Positions 27,653 to 37,138 of a stretch of DNA of 37,801 nucleotides are shown here, piece after piece. The stretch is from contig JAQBRN010000011.1 of NCBI GenBank assembly GCA_028286465.1, positions 1 through 37,801 of the forward strand, given 5' to 3'. This stretch comes from Parcubacteria group bacterium (GTDB lineage: Bacteria > Patescibacteriota > Minisyncoccia > Phycocordibacterales > Zambryskibacteraceae). The translations under genes were made by a program, and so were the position numbers. The notes beneath the pieces are model-generated. The model was not told where the DNA came from. It was given only the letters and a program-made list of their open reading frames with translations, and did not search any database. Position 1 is the first letter of the stretch; every line of letters starts with the position of its first letter.

Positions 27653-27895
27653 ATGCTGGATGCACAAGATCGTGATGAGCTAGAGATGGCGCTCGGAGAG
27701 CTACGGCGCTCCTTCGAATTCGTTCAAACGAGCGAAGCTGCCCGTAGTCTCAAACGGGGCGCTATGGAACGTCTCGAGAAAATGCTTAACCGCAATCCGG
27801 AAGTGAAGGAGCCGGTCGGTGGCAATGTCGACAGGGCCGTGCCAGAGGAGCCCGGGCAGCCGATCATGGGCGGACTCTTCGATAAACGTATCTGA
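27653..27895 (+). CDS. Hypothetical 80-aa acidic helical protein
   Basis: MLDAQDRDELEMALGELRRS and EAARSLKRGAMERLEKMLNR form a charged, probably helical N-terminal part; the C-terminus (PVGGNVDRAVPEEPGQPIMG) is flexible. No family recognised. Start selected by GGGAG 7 nt before the ATG and by the promoter; the longer frame from 27587 begins upstream of the transcript. Followed by a strong terminator. Confidence 0.62.
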   Translation: MLDAQDRDELEMALGELRRSFEFVQTSEAARSLKRGAMERLEKMLNRNPEVKEPVGGNVDRAVPEEPGQPIMGGLFDKRI

Positions 27896-27898
27896 CTC

Positions 27899-27926
27899 AA
27901 CACCGAGTATGGCTCGGTGTTTTTTA
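27899..27926 (+). terminator. Intrinsic terminator after 80-aa gene
   Basis: The stem AACACCGAG/CTCGGTGTT with loop TATGG is followed by a run of T. It overlaps the last bases of the convergent uvrA gene. Confidence 0.9.
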
Positions 27927-30569
27927 TTTCCTTTTATCCTTTTTTAAAACCTTTCGTAAGTACGTTCCAGTATGCGTATCAGTGTTTGCCACTTCCTCTG
28001 GAGTTCCCTTGGCCACGAGCTTACCTCCCCCGTCGCCGCCTTCTGGGCCGATATCCAAAACGTAGTCGGCGCTCTTAATAAGATCCATATTGTGTTCGAT
28101 GACGAGCACCGTGTTGCCTTTGTCGACGAGCTTCTGAAGGATCTCGATGAGCAATCTCACATCGGCGTAGTGCAGCCCGATCGTCGGCTCGTCCAAAATG
28201 TAAATGGTCTTCTGCATATGCGGCCTGTAGAGCTCGCTCGCGATCTTCACGCGCTGTGCTTCTCCGCCAGAGAGCGTTGTTGCTGATTGTCCGAGCTTCA
28301 AGTAGCCCAAGCCGACGTCATTCAATGTCTTCAGTCGGTCATAGATCGAAGGAATATCTTCGAAGAAGGTGAGAGCTTCCTCGATGGTCATCTCGAGCAC
28401 ATCATAAATAGACTTCTTCCTATACTTCACTTCCAAGGTCTCCTTCATGAAGCGCTTGCCCTGACAGACATCGCACGGCACGTAGACGGTCGGTAAGAAG
28501 TGCATCTCGACCTCGATCATACCGTTGCCCTGGCAGGTCTCGCAGCGGCCGCCCTTCACGTTGAAGCTGAAGCGGTTCGCCTTCCATCCACGCGCACGAG
28601 CTTCTTCGGATTCCGAGAAGAGCTCGCGGATGAAGGTGAAGGCTCCTGTATATGTGGCCGGGTTCGAACGCGGCGTGCGGCCTATGGCGCCCTGGTCGAT
28701 CATGATGGCGCGACCCAAGTATTCCGATCCTTCGAAGGACTGCGCATTGAAGGTCTGTGCGCTTCTGTACTTCTTCTCGAGTCTTGCCTGAAGATTCTTA
28801 TACACGATTTCATACACGAAGGATGACTTGCCGGATCCGGAAACGCCCGTGACGACGACAAGCTTCCCGAGCGGGATGTCTGCATTGATATGCTCGATAT
28901 TGAAGACCTTGCCCGCTCGTATCTTGAGCGAGCCCTTCTCCGAGGTTCTGCGTTCTTCAGGCACCGGCACTCTTTCCTCGCCGCGAAGATACGCAAGCGT
29001 TAAGGAGCCCGACTTATTGGTCTTGGCCGTCAGAAGATCATCGAGATAATCCGCCACGACGACTTCCCCGCCGTGCCTGCCGGCACCGGGTCCTATGTCG
29101 ACGATGTAGTCGGAAGAATAAATGGTGTCTTCATCGTGCTCGACCACAAGGATGGTATTGCCCAAGTCTCTGAGATTCAGAAGTGTTTGTATCAAACGGT
29201 CGTTATCGCGCGAGTGAAGTCCGATGGTCGGCTCGTCCAGGACATAAAGCGCTCCGACAAGGCCCGAGCCGAGCTGCGAAGCAAGCCTGATGCGCTGTGA
29301 TTCGCCGCCTGAGAGCGTATGAGCCCTGCGAGAGAGAGAAAGATACTCGATGCCCACATTCATCATGAAGTCGAGCCTTGCCTCAATCTCTTTCGTCACG
29401 ACCTTCGAGATGTTCTTCTCTCTAACAGTGAGTTTCAGCTTTTTAAAGTATTCGTCCGCATCGCGGATGGAGAGCGCCGTCAGATCGACGATATTCTTGC
29501 CGCCGATGAAGACGTTCAATGCTTCTTCGCGGAGACGTGCACCCTTGCACTTCGGGCACGTTTCAAGGCCGAAGAAGTATTTCGTTCCAAGACCATTGCA
29601 CTCCGGGCATGCTCCGTACGGCGAGTTGAAGGAGAAAAGGCGCGGTTCAATTTCCGGGAAAGAGAATCCGTCATGCGGGCACGACCATTTGGCGGACATC
29701 AGGAATTCTTCCGGCGGCTTCTGTTCCTTCTTCGGTTTCTGTTCGTCGGCAAGGTCGCGGAAACGGACGACAACGAGTCCTTCTGATTCCTGAATAGCCT
29801 TCTCGATTGATTCCGAAAGACGTTCCTCGCTTGTTTTCAGATCGCTTTCGAATTCCGCAAGGCTTATGGAGTCGACAAGGACCGAGATCTCGTGGCGCTG
29901 CGTTTTCGTCATGACGATCCTCTCACGGAGTTTTTTTCTCTCGCCATCGACGAGCACTTCGCTGTAGCCCTTGCCTAAAAGATCATACAAAAGCTGGTAA
30001 TATTCGCCCTTTCGACCTCTGACAACCGGTGCGAAGATCTCGATGTAGACCGGGAAGGGCATCTTCGAGTTCTTTGGCAGGCTTTTATCCTTCTCTTCGA
30101 TCTTTTCGAATATGAAATTCTTTATTTCTTCGTTTGAAAGCTTCTGGATCTCGCGGCCGCAGATAAGACAGTGCGGACGGCCGATGCGGGCGTAGAGGAT
30201 GCGCAGGTAGTCGTAGATCTCGGTGATGGTGGCGACTGTGGAGCGAGGATTGTTCGAGCGCGACTTCTGGTCAATGGAAATGGCCGGAGAAAGGCCGATA
30301 ATCTCATCGACATCGGGCTTCTGCATCTGATGGAGGAACTGGCGCGCGTAGCTCGAAAGCGATTCGACATAACGCCTCTGCCCTTCGGCGAAGATGGTGT
30401 CGAAGGCCAGGGACGATTTGCCCGAACCGGAAAGACCGGTGAAGACCACCATCTTGTTGCGAGGCATTTCGACCGTAATGTTCTTCAGATTATGCGTACG
30501 CGCGCCTCTAACGATGATCTTGTTTTCGCCTTCGTAGGGAGCTTTTGGAGTTTTTTTCTGTTTGTCCAT
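27924..30569 (-). CDS. uvrA: Excinuclease ABC subunit A
   Basis: The damage-recognition ATPase of excision repair. First ABC module: Walker [21 protein letters not shown], signature [16 protein letters not shown], Walker [12 protein letters not shown]. Second module: [44 protein letters not shown]. Zinc sites include CPECNG, CPKCKG and CETCQG/CDVCQG; the first finger begins CPHDG rather than C-x2-C. The frame is open to 30632 (902 aa), but ATG at 30569 is preferred because TATATG ends 6 nt before it; ATG at 30578 is also possible. From 30569 the product is 881 aa, slightly shorter than usual (about 940). Confidence 0.95.
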   Translation of the reverse strand: MDKQKKTPKAPYEGENKIIVRGARTHNLKNITVEMPRNKMVVFTGLSGSGKSSLAFDTIFAEGQRRYVESLSSYARQFLHQMQKPDVDEIIGLSPAISIDQKSRSNNPRSTVATITEIYDYLRILYARIGRPHCLICGREIQKLSNEEIKNFIFEKIEEKDKSLPKNSKMPFPVYIEIFAPVVRGRKGEYYQLLYDLLGKGYSEVLVDGERKKLRERIVMTKTQRHEISVLVDSISLAEFESDLKTSEERLSESIEKAIQESEGLVVVRFRDLADEQKPKKEQKPPEEFLMSAKWSCPHDGFSFPEIEPRLFSFNSPYGACPECNGLGTKYFFGLETCPKCKGARLREEALNVFIGGKNIVDLTALSIRDADEYFKKLKLTVREKNISKVVTKEIEARLDFMMNVGIEYLSLSRRAHTLSGGESQRIRLASQLGSGLVGALYVLDEPTIGLHSRDNDRLIQTLLNLRDLGNTILVVEHDEDTIYSSDYIVDIGPGAGRHGGEVVVADYLDDLLTAKTNKSGSLTLAYLRGEERVPVPEERRTSEKGSLKIRAGKVFNIEHINADIPLGKLVVVTGVSGSGKSSFVYEIVYKNLQARLEKKYRSAQTFNAQSFEGSEYLGRAIMIDQGAIGRTPRSNPATYTGAFTFIRELFSESEEARARGWKANRFSFNVKGGRCETCQGNGMIEVEMHFLPTVYVPCDVCQGKRFMKETLEVKYRKKSIYDVLEMTIEEALTFFEDIPSIYDRLKTLNDVGLGYLKLGQSATTLSGGEAQRVKIASELYRPHMQKTIYILDEPTIGLHYADVRLLIEILQKLVDKGNTVLVIEHNMDLIKSADYVLDIGPEGGDGGGKLVAKGTPEEVANTDTHTGTYLRKVLKKDKRK

Positions 30570-30575
30570 TTTAGC

Positions 30576-30581
30576 CATATA
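30576..30581 (-). promoter_or_regulatory. -10 box TATATG, leaderless-type, uvrA
   Basis: TATATG on the minus strand ends 6 nt before the ATG at 30569. A stronger TATACT lies farther upstream near 30627 and would give a leader of about 50 nt, so this call is uncertain. Confidence 0.4.
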
Positions 30582-30692
30582 GCAGACCGCCCCGAGCATG
30601 ACGCTAGGGGTTAGTAACGAATAGTATAGCATAGTCTGACCCTTGACGATACTCCGAATCTTTCGCGCTTCGAGTAAATAAGAGGAATTTTA

Positions 30693-30720
30693 TTGACTCT
30701 CGAAACAACGGGTGTACCTT
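30693..30720 (+). promoter_or_regulatory. Promoter TTGACT-N16-TACCTT for 80-aa His/Cys gene
   Basis: TTGACT (30693-30698), 16-nt spacer, TACCTT (30715-30720); predicted leader about 37 nt. Confidence 0.5.
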
Positions 30721-30763
30721 TAACTCAGGCGCCCTGTACACCACATCACTTGCTGACGGTGAC

Positions 30764-31006
30764 ATGCCCCGCATCAGTCGTAGCAGGCAGAAACGTCGCA
30801 CAAAAGCTCTCCGGCAGAAAGAGTACGACCGCCGACTCTGGAATCTCTGTCGAAGCAAGGATAAACATTCTTCTCATGCGGAGGCTAAACAGCATGCCGA
30901 TCGCCTGAACGGCGAACACGGCGACCCGTTCATTTGTCCTTTCAGCAAACCGAAGAAAACGCACTGGCACATCGGCCACGGCAACAGAAAGAATGATCGA
31001 ACATAA
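30764..31006 (+). CDS. Small basic protein with possible zinc site (80 aa)
   Basis: The N-terminus is highly basic (MPRISRSRQKRRTKALRQKE). A central helix carries several histidines (KHSSHAEAKQHADRLNGEHG), and the C-terminus reads FICPFSKPKKTHWHIGHGNR. The C ... W-H-x-G-H ending resembles small phage and bacterial zinc-knuckle proteins with C-x2-C ... WH-x-GH, but only one cysteine is left in the pair. Nucleic-acid binding is plausible. The SD is weak (GGTGA). Own promoter and terminator. It separates uvrA from uvrB. Confidence 0.6.
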   Translation: MPRISRSRQKRRTKALRQKEYDRRLWNLCRSKDKHSSHAEAKQHADRLNGEHGDPFICPFSKPKKTHWHIGHGNRKNDRT

Positions 31007-31033
31007 CCCGAGCCTCAGGCTTTGGGTTTTTTC
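31005..31033 (+). terminator. Intrinsic terminator after 80-aa His/Cys gene
   Basis: AACCC-AGCC paired with GGCT-GGGTT around TCA, followed by TTTTTTC. The loop contains the stop codon of the convergent uvrB gene. Confidence 0.8.
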
Positions 31034-33069
31034 TTTGTCGTTTTCTTGCCTTCCGCCTTTGCCATACGCGTTTCGAGTTCCCTGATCTCGTCGCGGATGA
31101 TGGCAGCCGATTCGAAATCGAGATCCCTCACCGCGTCTTCCATTTCCTGCATTTTGTTCTTGATCAGTTTCTTCGGATCCTTTTGGAAAAGCTTGCCGTC
31201 CGTTTCGAGCAGGAGGTCGACTGCCTGATGATGCTCGCGCTCCAGCGTATCCGTAATATCCCTGATCTTTTTAATGATGGTCTTCGGCGTAATGCCGTGC
31301 TTCGTGTTGTAGTCGACCTGAATCTTGCGGCGACGATTGGTCTCGCCTATAGCGCGTTCCATGGAACCCGTCATGCGGTCTGCATATAAAATGACATGCC
31401 CTTCGATGTTTCGTGCGGCGCGTCCGATGATCTGAATGAGCGAAGTCTCGGAGCGCAGGAACCCTTCTTTGTCCGCGTCTAAAATGCCGATATACATCAC
31501 TTCAGGCAAATCGAGACCCTCACGGAGAAGATTCACCCCGACGAGCACGTCGAACTCGCCGCGGCGGAAGGCGGTTAAAATCTCGATTCGTTCGATAGTC
31601 TTGATCTCCGAATGCAAATAAGTAGCCTTGATCTTCCTGTCCTTTAAGTATTCCGAAAGGTCTTCAGCCATCTTCTTCGTCAGGGTCGTTGCAATGGCCC
31701 TGCCGCCTTTCAGAATTACTTTCTCGGCCTCGGTAATGAAGTCGACGATCTGGCCCTTATAGCTTCCCTTTTCCTGGATAGGGCGCACTTCGACGATCGG
31801 GTCGATGAGTCCCGTCGGACGAATGACCTGCTCGACTACTTGCTCGGAATGTTCCGCTTCGAACTTTCCCGGGGTAGCCGATGTATAAATTGCCTGTCCG
31901 ACCCGTGCTTCGAATTCATCGAACTTGAGCGGTCTGTTGTCGCGCGCGGACGGCAAACGGAAACCGTGTTCGATCAGAGTATCTTTTCTCGACTTGTCTC
32001 CGGCATACATGCCGCCGATCTGAGAGAGCGTGACGTGCGACTCGTCGATGATCGTCAGGAAGTCCGGGGAACCATCCTTCTTCTTTGGGAAGTAAGAGAG
32101 AAGCGTGTCTGGCGCTTCACCGGGCTTTCTTCCGGAAAAGTGGCGCGAGTAGTTCTCGATGCCGTTGCAGTAGCCGACTTCGCGTATAAGGGCCAGGTCG
32201 TATGAGGTGCGTCGCTTCAAACGGTCTGCCTCGAGGATCTTGCCTTCCTTTTTGAATACTTCGAGCCGGTCTTCGAGTTCTGACTTGATCGACTCGAATG
32301 CTCTCTTCTGGGCATCTTCGGCCGTGATGAAGTGTTTTGCAGGGAAAAGAAAGAACGCTTCAGGCTCGCTCACAATGGTGCGCGAGACGGCATCGATGCG
32401 TTTGATCGACGCGATCCTTCCTTCCTCTATTTCAATGCGGTAGATCATATTCTCTCCCGTCGGCATGATCTCTATGGCATTGCCTAAAGCGCGAAACATC
32501 CCGGGCTTCACCTCGACGTTCGTCCTCGAAAAGTGGATATGAATAAGCTGCCGGATGAATTCGGAGCGCGAGATCATTGATCCCTTCACGATCTTCATAT
32601 TGACCTTCTCATACTCTTCGGGAGATCCGAGACCGTAGATGCAGGAAACGGACGCGACGATGATGACGTCTTTCCTTGTGAGCAATGCCTGAGTCGAAGC
32701 ATGGCGCAAGCGGTCGATCTCTTCATTGATCATCGCCTCCTTCTCGATGTAGGTGTCAGTCACCGGCATGTACGCTTCGGGCTGGTAGTAATCGTAGTAC
32801 GAGACGAAATAGTGAACGGCATTCTCTGGGAAGAACTCTCGGTACTCTTGCGCGAGCTGAGCGGCAAGGGTCTTGTTGTGCGCGATGACCAGGGTCGGCT
32901 TGCCGACGTTCGCTATGACATTGGCCGCCGTGAAGGTCTTGCCCGAGCCGGTCACGCCTAAGAGGGTCTGATGCCTCAGGCCTTTTTCTATCCCTTCCGT
33001 GAGCTCCTTGATAGCCTTGGGCTGGTCGCCTGCAGGGAGAAATGCGTTGTTGATCTTGAATATAGACAT
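31015..33069 (-). CDS. uvrB: Excinuclease ABC subunit B
   Basis: The helicase-like damage-verification subunit. From MSIFKINNAFLPAGDQPKAI it has Walker A GVTGSGKTFTAANV, the beta-hairpin region YYDYYQPEAYMPVTDTYIEK, the DESHVTLSQIGGM DEAD-like motif, motifs V and VI (GVNLLREGLDLPEV, SLIQIIGRAARN) and a C-terminal UVR motif (a stretch from MQEMEDAVRDLDFESAAI) that contacts UvrC. Length is 684 aa, as usual. ATG 33069 is preferred to the longer frame (33105) because TATACT ends 7 nt before it. Confidence 0.96.
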   Translation of the reverse strand: MSIFKINNAFLPAGDQPKAIKELTEGIEKGLRHQTLLGVTGSGKTFTAANVIANVGKPTLVIAHNKTLAAQLAQEYREFFPENAVHYFVSYYDYYQPEAYMPVTDTYIEKEAMINEEIDRLRHASTQALLTRKDVIIVASVSCIYGLGSPEEYEKVNMKIVKGSMISRSEFIRQLIHIHFSRTNVEVKPGMFRALGNAIEIMPTGENMIYRIEIEEGRIASIKRIDAVSRTIVSEPEAFFLFPAKHFITAEDAQKRAFESIKSELEDRLEVFKKEGKILEADRLKRRTSYDLALIREVGYCNGIENYSRHFSGRKPGEAPDTLLSYFPKKKDGSPDFLTIIDESHVTLSQIGGMYAGDKSRKDTLIEHGFRLPSARDNRPLKFDEFEARVGQAIYTSATPGKFEAEHSEQVVEQVIRPTGLIDPIVEVRPIQEKGSYKGQIVDFITEAEKVILKGGRAIATTLTKKMAEDLSEYLKDRKIKATYLHSEIKTIERIEILTAFRRGEFDVLVGVNLLREGLDLPEVMYIGILDADKEGFLRSETSLIQIIGRAARNIEGHVILYADRMTGSMERAIGETNRRRKIQVDYNTKHGITPKTIIKKIRDITDTLEREHHQAVDLLLETDGKLFQKDPKKLIKNKMQEMEDAVRDLDFESAAIIRDEIRELETRMAKAEGKKTTKKKPKA

Positions 33070-33076
33070 TTCGGTA

Positions 33077-33082
33077 AGTATA
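33077..33082 (-). promoter_or_regulatory. -10 box TATACT, leaderless-type, uvrB
   Basis: TATACT on the minus strand ends 7 nt before the uvrB ATG and lies just downstream of the T-tract of the preceding terminator. Confidence 0.65.
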
Positions 33083-33093
33083 GACGTACGGAG

Positions 33094-33133
33094 ATATAAA
33101 AACAAAATGGGAACTCCGATAAGGAATTCCCAT
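33094..33133 (-). terminator. Intrinsic terminator after 150-aa Cys-rich gene
   Basis: The minus-strand stem ATGGGAATTCC/GGAGTTCCCAT (11 bp with one wobble, loop TTATC) is followed by TTTTGTTTTTA. It is directly upstream of the uvrB promoter. Confidence 0.9.
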
Positions 33134-33146
33134 ACCTGCGGCTTGG

Positions 33147-33599
33147 CTAGAGCGAGATATCGATCGCGACAAGAACCAGATACTCACGCTTCTCATCGCC
33201 GACCGTACTGCACTTCTCCACGTATCTCTTGGCGGCCTCGCTTTCTTGCAACTCAATCGACGCAAGTGCTGGGGCCTCGTAGTGCCGTTCGCATTTCGTG
33301 CATTGGTACCGAGTCTCAGGACATTCGTATCCGTAGAAGTCGCTGAAGACCGGCTTCACGACATGACGGAGCTCTTCGCAGGCGCAGGCGTTGATCCTTA
33401 CCGACAATCCGATCGGCTGATCAAGAACTGTCGGCTTTTTGTAAACGAGTCCGCAGTCGGAGCAGTGATGATTGTCGCTGGTATTCAACCTAAGAATCTG
33501 ACAAGAGCTTCCCCAGTAGAGATGCTCGGACTCGATGCAGGTCAGGTTGGTTCCGAGTACTACAATCCCGCGGTTAGGCGCATCCACGCTTGCGTACAT
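33147..33599 (-). CDS. Cys-rich hypothetical protein (150 aa)
   Basis: Cysteine pairs CSDCG (about 46-50), CAC (72-74) and CPETRYQCTKC (about 92-102) suggest one or two zinc-binding knuckles. The N-terminus MYASVDAPNRGIVVLGTNLT and C-terminus YLVLVAIDISL look like beta strands. No family recognised. The gene has GAGG 5 nt before the ATG, a TTGAAT-N17-TCTAAT promoter and a strong terminator. Confidence 0.65.
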   Translation of the reverse strand: MYASVDAPNRGIVVLGTNLTCIESEHLYWGSSCQILRLNTSDNHHCSDCGLVYKKPTVLDQPIGLSVRINACACEELRHVVKPVFSDFYGYECPETRYQCTKCERHYEAPALASIELQESEAAKRYVEKCSTVGDEKREYLVLVAIDISL

Positions 33600-33638
33600 C
33601 CTTTCCTCGTTTGTAAGAGAAGACCGACTCTGTACAGC

Positions 33639-33667
33639 ATTAGAGCATACTCTTGATCAAGATTCAA
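33639..33667 (-). promoter_or_regulatory. Promoter TTGAAT-N17-TCTAAT for Cys-rich gene
   Basis: Minus strand: TTGAAT (33667-33662), 17-nt spacer, TCTAAT (33644-33639). Predicted leader about 33 nt with an SD. Confidence 0.55.
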
Positions 33668-33682
33668 CCGAGATACATGAAA

Positions 33683-33711
33683 ACAAAAAAGCCCCGTGCT
33701 GGCGGCTTTTG
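33683..33711 (-). terminator. Intrinsic terminator after 79-aa gene
   Basis: The minus-strand stem AAAAGCC/GGCTTTT with a loop of about 10 nt, then TTTTGTTTT. Confidence 0.75.
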
Positions 33712-33731
33712 CTGACAGGAACCTATTTAAC

Positions 33732-33971
33732 TCAAAGAGAATCGACCCAGCCGTTCGAGTCGTAAACTTCCGGCAAAAATAGTACATCATCGAGGAAGAC
33801 GTACACTTTGGTCGGATCATTTTCACTCCAGCGAACTGAAGTGACCCTCAGAAGGCTCGTGGTGTCGACCATTGTCCGGACACCAATCTTATCGCCTTGC
33901 CGCGGGATGTAGGGCATCTGGATCGCCTTCTGCTTGCGGGCGCAGAGTTGCACCAAAACGACTTCGCACAC
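33732..33971 (-). CDS. Hypothetical 79-aa protein
   Basis: A compact, beta-rich-looking protein (GDKIGVRTMVDTTSLLRVTS, KVYVFLDDVLFLPEVYDSNG). No family recognised. It starts at GTG 33969-33971 with GAGGAGG 6 nt upstream, the best SD in the window. A TTGACT promoter overlaps the end of tgt, and a terminator follows. Confidence 0.65.
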   Translation of the reverse strand: MCEVVLVQLCARKQKAIQMPYIPRQGDKIGVRTMVDTTSLLRVTSVRWSENDPTKVYVFLDDVLFLPEVYDSNGWVDSL

Positions 33972-34013
33972 AGTTCCCTCCTCGTTTATGTCTAAACAGG
34001 CTAACTTCTTTTT

Positions 34014-34043
34014 ATATTACATCTAAATTAATAAATAAGTCAA
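34014..34043 (-). promoter_or_regulatory. Promoter TTGACT-N18-TAATAT for 79-aa gene
   Basis: Minus strand: TTGACT (34043-34038) overlaps the last codons of tgt. TAATAT (34019-34014) follows after 18 nt, or TGTAAT after 16 nt. Confidence 0.55.
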
Positions 34044-35245
34044 GAAGTATATTTAGACAAAAAAACCTTCTTTACCTCATCGAAATTCCCATCAATAATC
34101 CCCTGCCGGAGGCGCTTCACAAGGTTAATGATGAAGTAGAGGTTATGCATCGATCCGAGCGTGCCGCCGAGCATTTCGTGCGCACGCATAAGATGGCAAA
34201 TATAGGCGCGGGAGTAGGTTGTACACACTTCGCATTCGCACTCATCGTCGATCGGGCCCATGTCTTCCTTGAAGTCGGCGTTTCTGATATTGATCTTGCC
34301 TCTTGAGGTATACAAAGTTCCGCCGCGGCCGTTGCGAGTCGGTGCAACGCAGTCGAAGAGATCGACGCCGTTCTCGATACCCATGATGAGGTCTTCCGGC
34401 TCGCCGATACCGAGCAAGTGCCGCGGTTTCTCCTTCGGCAGAATCTCATTGACCCACTTTACTGCTGTCTCCATGTCTTCCTTGGCGAACGATCCGCCAA
34501 TGCCGAAGCCGTCGAAGTCTAAGGATGAAATATATTCCGCCGATCGCTTGCGCAGACCTTCGTCCCTGCCGCCTTGGACGATGCCGAAGAGTGCCTGATA
34601 GTGGGAATTGTCTTTGGACTTATGATACTCAAGACTTTTCTTGGCCCAGCGGTGCGTGCGTTCAAGCGCTTCTTCCTGATATCTCAATTCTTCCTGGGGC
34701 GAGGTGCATTCATCGAAGGCGAAGATGATGTCTGCTCCCAGGTTGTGCTGGATCTCGATCGACTTCTCGGGAGTGATGTAATGAAGCGAGCCGTCGAGGT
34801 GCGAGCGAAAAGACACGCCGTCCGCTCCGATCGTCGCGAGCCTTGGAGCTTCCCCGTCTGTGGATCGTTCCGAAAGAAGCTGTGACGGGTCGGTGATGGA
34901 AACAACCTTAGAAATCTGTTTGCCGAACGCAGCACCGAGAGAGAAGACCTGGAAGCCGCCCGAGTCCGTCATGGTCGGGCCGTGCCAGTTCATGAACTTC
35001 TGCAAACCGCCGAATTTCTTCACCCGCTCGTCCCCAGGCTGCAGGTACAAGTGATAGGTGTTCGCAAGGACCACTTCCGCGCCAAGCGACTTTACCTGAT
35101 CCATGGTCAGCGCTTTGACTGTGGCCTTGGTGCCGACCGAGACGAAAGCCGGCGTGTGGATGGCCCCGTGAGGGGTTGTAATAGTGCCCGCGCGACCAAG
35201 CTTGCCTTCAAGGTCTTTCTCAATTTTGAATTCTAGCGGCTTCAT
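34040..35245 (-). CDS. tgt: tRNA-guanine transglycosylase (queuine/preQ1)
   Basis: Tgt swaps guanine-34 of GUN-anticodon tRNAs for a 7-deazaguanine base. Landmarks: TPHGAIHTPAFVSVGTKATV, substrate pocket LANTYHLYLQPGD and MTDSGGFQVFSLG, nucleophile region GVDLFDCVAPTRNGRGGTLY, zinc site C-x-C-x2-C ... H in CECEVCTTYSRAYICHLM and SMHN. The 401 aa are a little longer than the usual 370-380, with an insertion near 115-130. No queuosine synthesis genes are in the window, so base supply may depend on salvage. AGGAGA precedes the ATG, unlike most housekeeping genes here. Confidence 0.95.
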   Translation of the reverse strand: MKPLEFKIEKDLEGKLGRAGTITTPHGAIHTPAFVSVGTKATVKALTMDQVKSLGAEVVLANTYHLYLQPGDERVKKFGGLQKFMNWHGPTMTDSGGFQVFSLGAAFGKQISKVVSITDPSQLLSERSTDGEAPRLATIGADGVSFRSHLDGSLHYITPEKSIEIQHNLGADIIFAFDECTSPQEELRYQEEALERTHRWAKKSLEYHKSKDNSHYQALFGIVQGGRDEGLRKRSAEYISSLDFDGFGIGGSFAKEDMETAVKWVNEILPKEKPRHLLGIGEPEDLIMGIENGVDLFDCVAPTRNGRGGTLYTSRGKINIRNADFKEDMGPIDDECECEVCTTYSRAYICHLMRAHEMLGGTLGSMHNLYFIINLVKRLRQGIIDGNFDEVKKVFLSKYTS

Positions 35246-35336
35246 TTCTCCTACCTTAGCAATTTGTAAGCAAATTGGGTATGCCGCGTTTTACACTATG
35301 GGCAGTACTTTACCTCCCTCCTCCATACGGTGCCCA

Positions 35337-36062
35337 ATGAAAAGCGCCTCCCCGGCGGAACGTAGACAAGCCAAACTCCTCCTTCCTGAGTTCGGTGCGT
35401 ATACACCCGGTATCTTGCGGGTCGAAGTAAAAACGGCGGAAAGCCTCAAGGCTCATGATGAGACCTGGGGTACAAGCGACAGCAATGTGTGGCAATCAGA
35501 TTACAGCTTGGGTCATCACTCCCGCAAGCTCTCGAAGGTCATGGGCGATATCGGCACAACCCGCGGGAGAAGCGACCGACAGATCATGCTCGGCAGAGTC
35601 GCAGGACTTCTTCACGATGTCGGCAAGCTCGATGAGGCCTGTAGGATCTACAGGGTCAAGCGCGAGCTCACGCCCGAAGAGCGCGCGGAGATCGACAAGC
35701 ACGCGGGCATTTCCGGTGATTACGTGCTGAAACAGATGTCAGATGTGCGTCCGGAAGATCGTATCTTCCTTGCGGATGTGCATCCGATCGTCCGTTACCA
35801 TCACGCACCCTGGCTCATTCGCGATCCTGAACTTCGGGAACTCGGGTTCGACCTGAAGATCGCCGATATCTTCGTCTCGATGATGGAACATCGGCACCGT
35901 CCCGGATTGTCTCAGTTCCAGGCGGTCGAAGCACTAGAGGAAGTCGTCTTGCGCATGATGAAAGATGCAACGCTCGGGAAGTTCTCTCTCGAGATCCAAG
36001 CAAGCATGCAGACCATCATGAACAAGTACGGCGTGGATAGGAATGTCATCATAATCAAATAG
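35337..36062 (+). CDS. HD-domain phosphohydrolase-like protein (HD-GYP-like)
   Basis: The 241-residue protein has the HD metal-site order: His60 in SLGHHSRKL, His93-Asp94 in GLLHDVGKLDE, His122 in KHAGISGDYV, HH155-156 in VRYHHAPW and Asp177 in KIADIFVSMMEHRHRP. The HD ... K-x-D pattern and later HH are typical of HD-GYP-like hydrolases that degrade cyclic dinucleotides or other nucleotides, although the GYP segment itself is not intact. No sensor or membrane domain. ATG 35337 chosen; 35298 also possible. No SD and only a weak upstream promoter (TTGGGT-N16-TATGGG). Terminator follows. Confidence 0.75.
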   Translation: MKSASPAERRQAKLLLPEFGAYTPGILRVEVKTAESLKAHDETWGTSDSNVWQSDYSLGHHSRKLSKVMGDIGTTRGRSDRQIMLGRVAGLLHDVGKLDEACRIYRVKRELTPEERAEIDKHAGISGDYVLKQMSDVRPEDRIFLADVHPIVRYHHAPWLIRDPELRELGFDLKIADIFVSMMEHRHRPGLSQFQAVEALEEVVLRMMKDATLGKFSLEIQASMQTIMNKYGVDRNVIIIK

Positions 36063-36069
36063 GAATCCG

Positions 36070-36094
36070 CCGAGCGTATGCGCTCGGTTTTTAT
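36070..36094 (+). terminator. Intrinsic terminator after HD-domain gene
   Basis: CCGAGCG/CGCTCGG with loop TATG followed by TTTTTAT. Confidence 0.9.
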
Positions 36095-36102
36095 ATCCAG
36101 AG

Positions 36103-37116
<1,014 letters not shown>

Positions 37117-37122
37117 CCGCCT

Positions 37123-37128
37123 ATGATA
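37123..37128 (-). promoter_or_regulatory. -10 box TATCAT, leaderless-type, mreB
   Basis: TATCAT on the minus strand ends 6 nt before the mreB ATG and overlaps the divergent priA box by two bases. Confidence 0.6.
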
Positions 37129-37132
37129 CTAT
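37127..37132 (+). promoter_or_regulatory. -10 box TACTAT, leaderless-type, priA
   Basis: TACTAT ends exactly 6 nt before the priA ATG at 37139; it shares two bases with the mreB box. Confidence 0.55.
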
Positions 37133-37138
37133 ACGGCC

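Noticed and set aside
29066-29092. Second copy of the LPVGRQ-type palindrome inside uvrA (GTGCCTGCCGGCAC)
   Set aside because: It encodes the conserved GAGRHGG region of UvrA, so it is ordinary coding sequence that happens to be palindromic.
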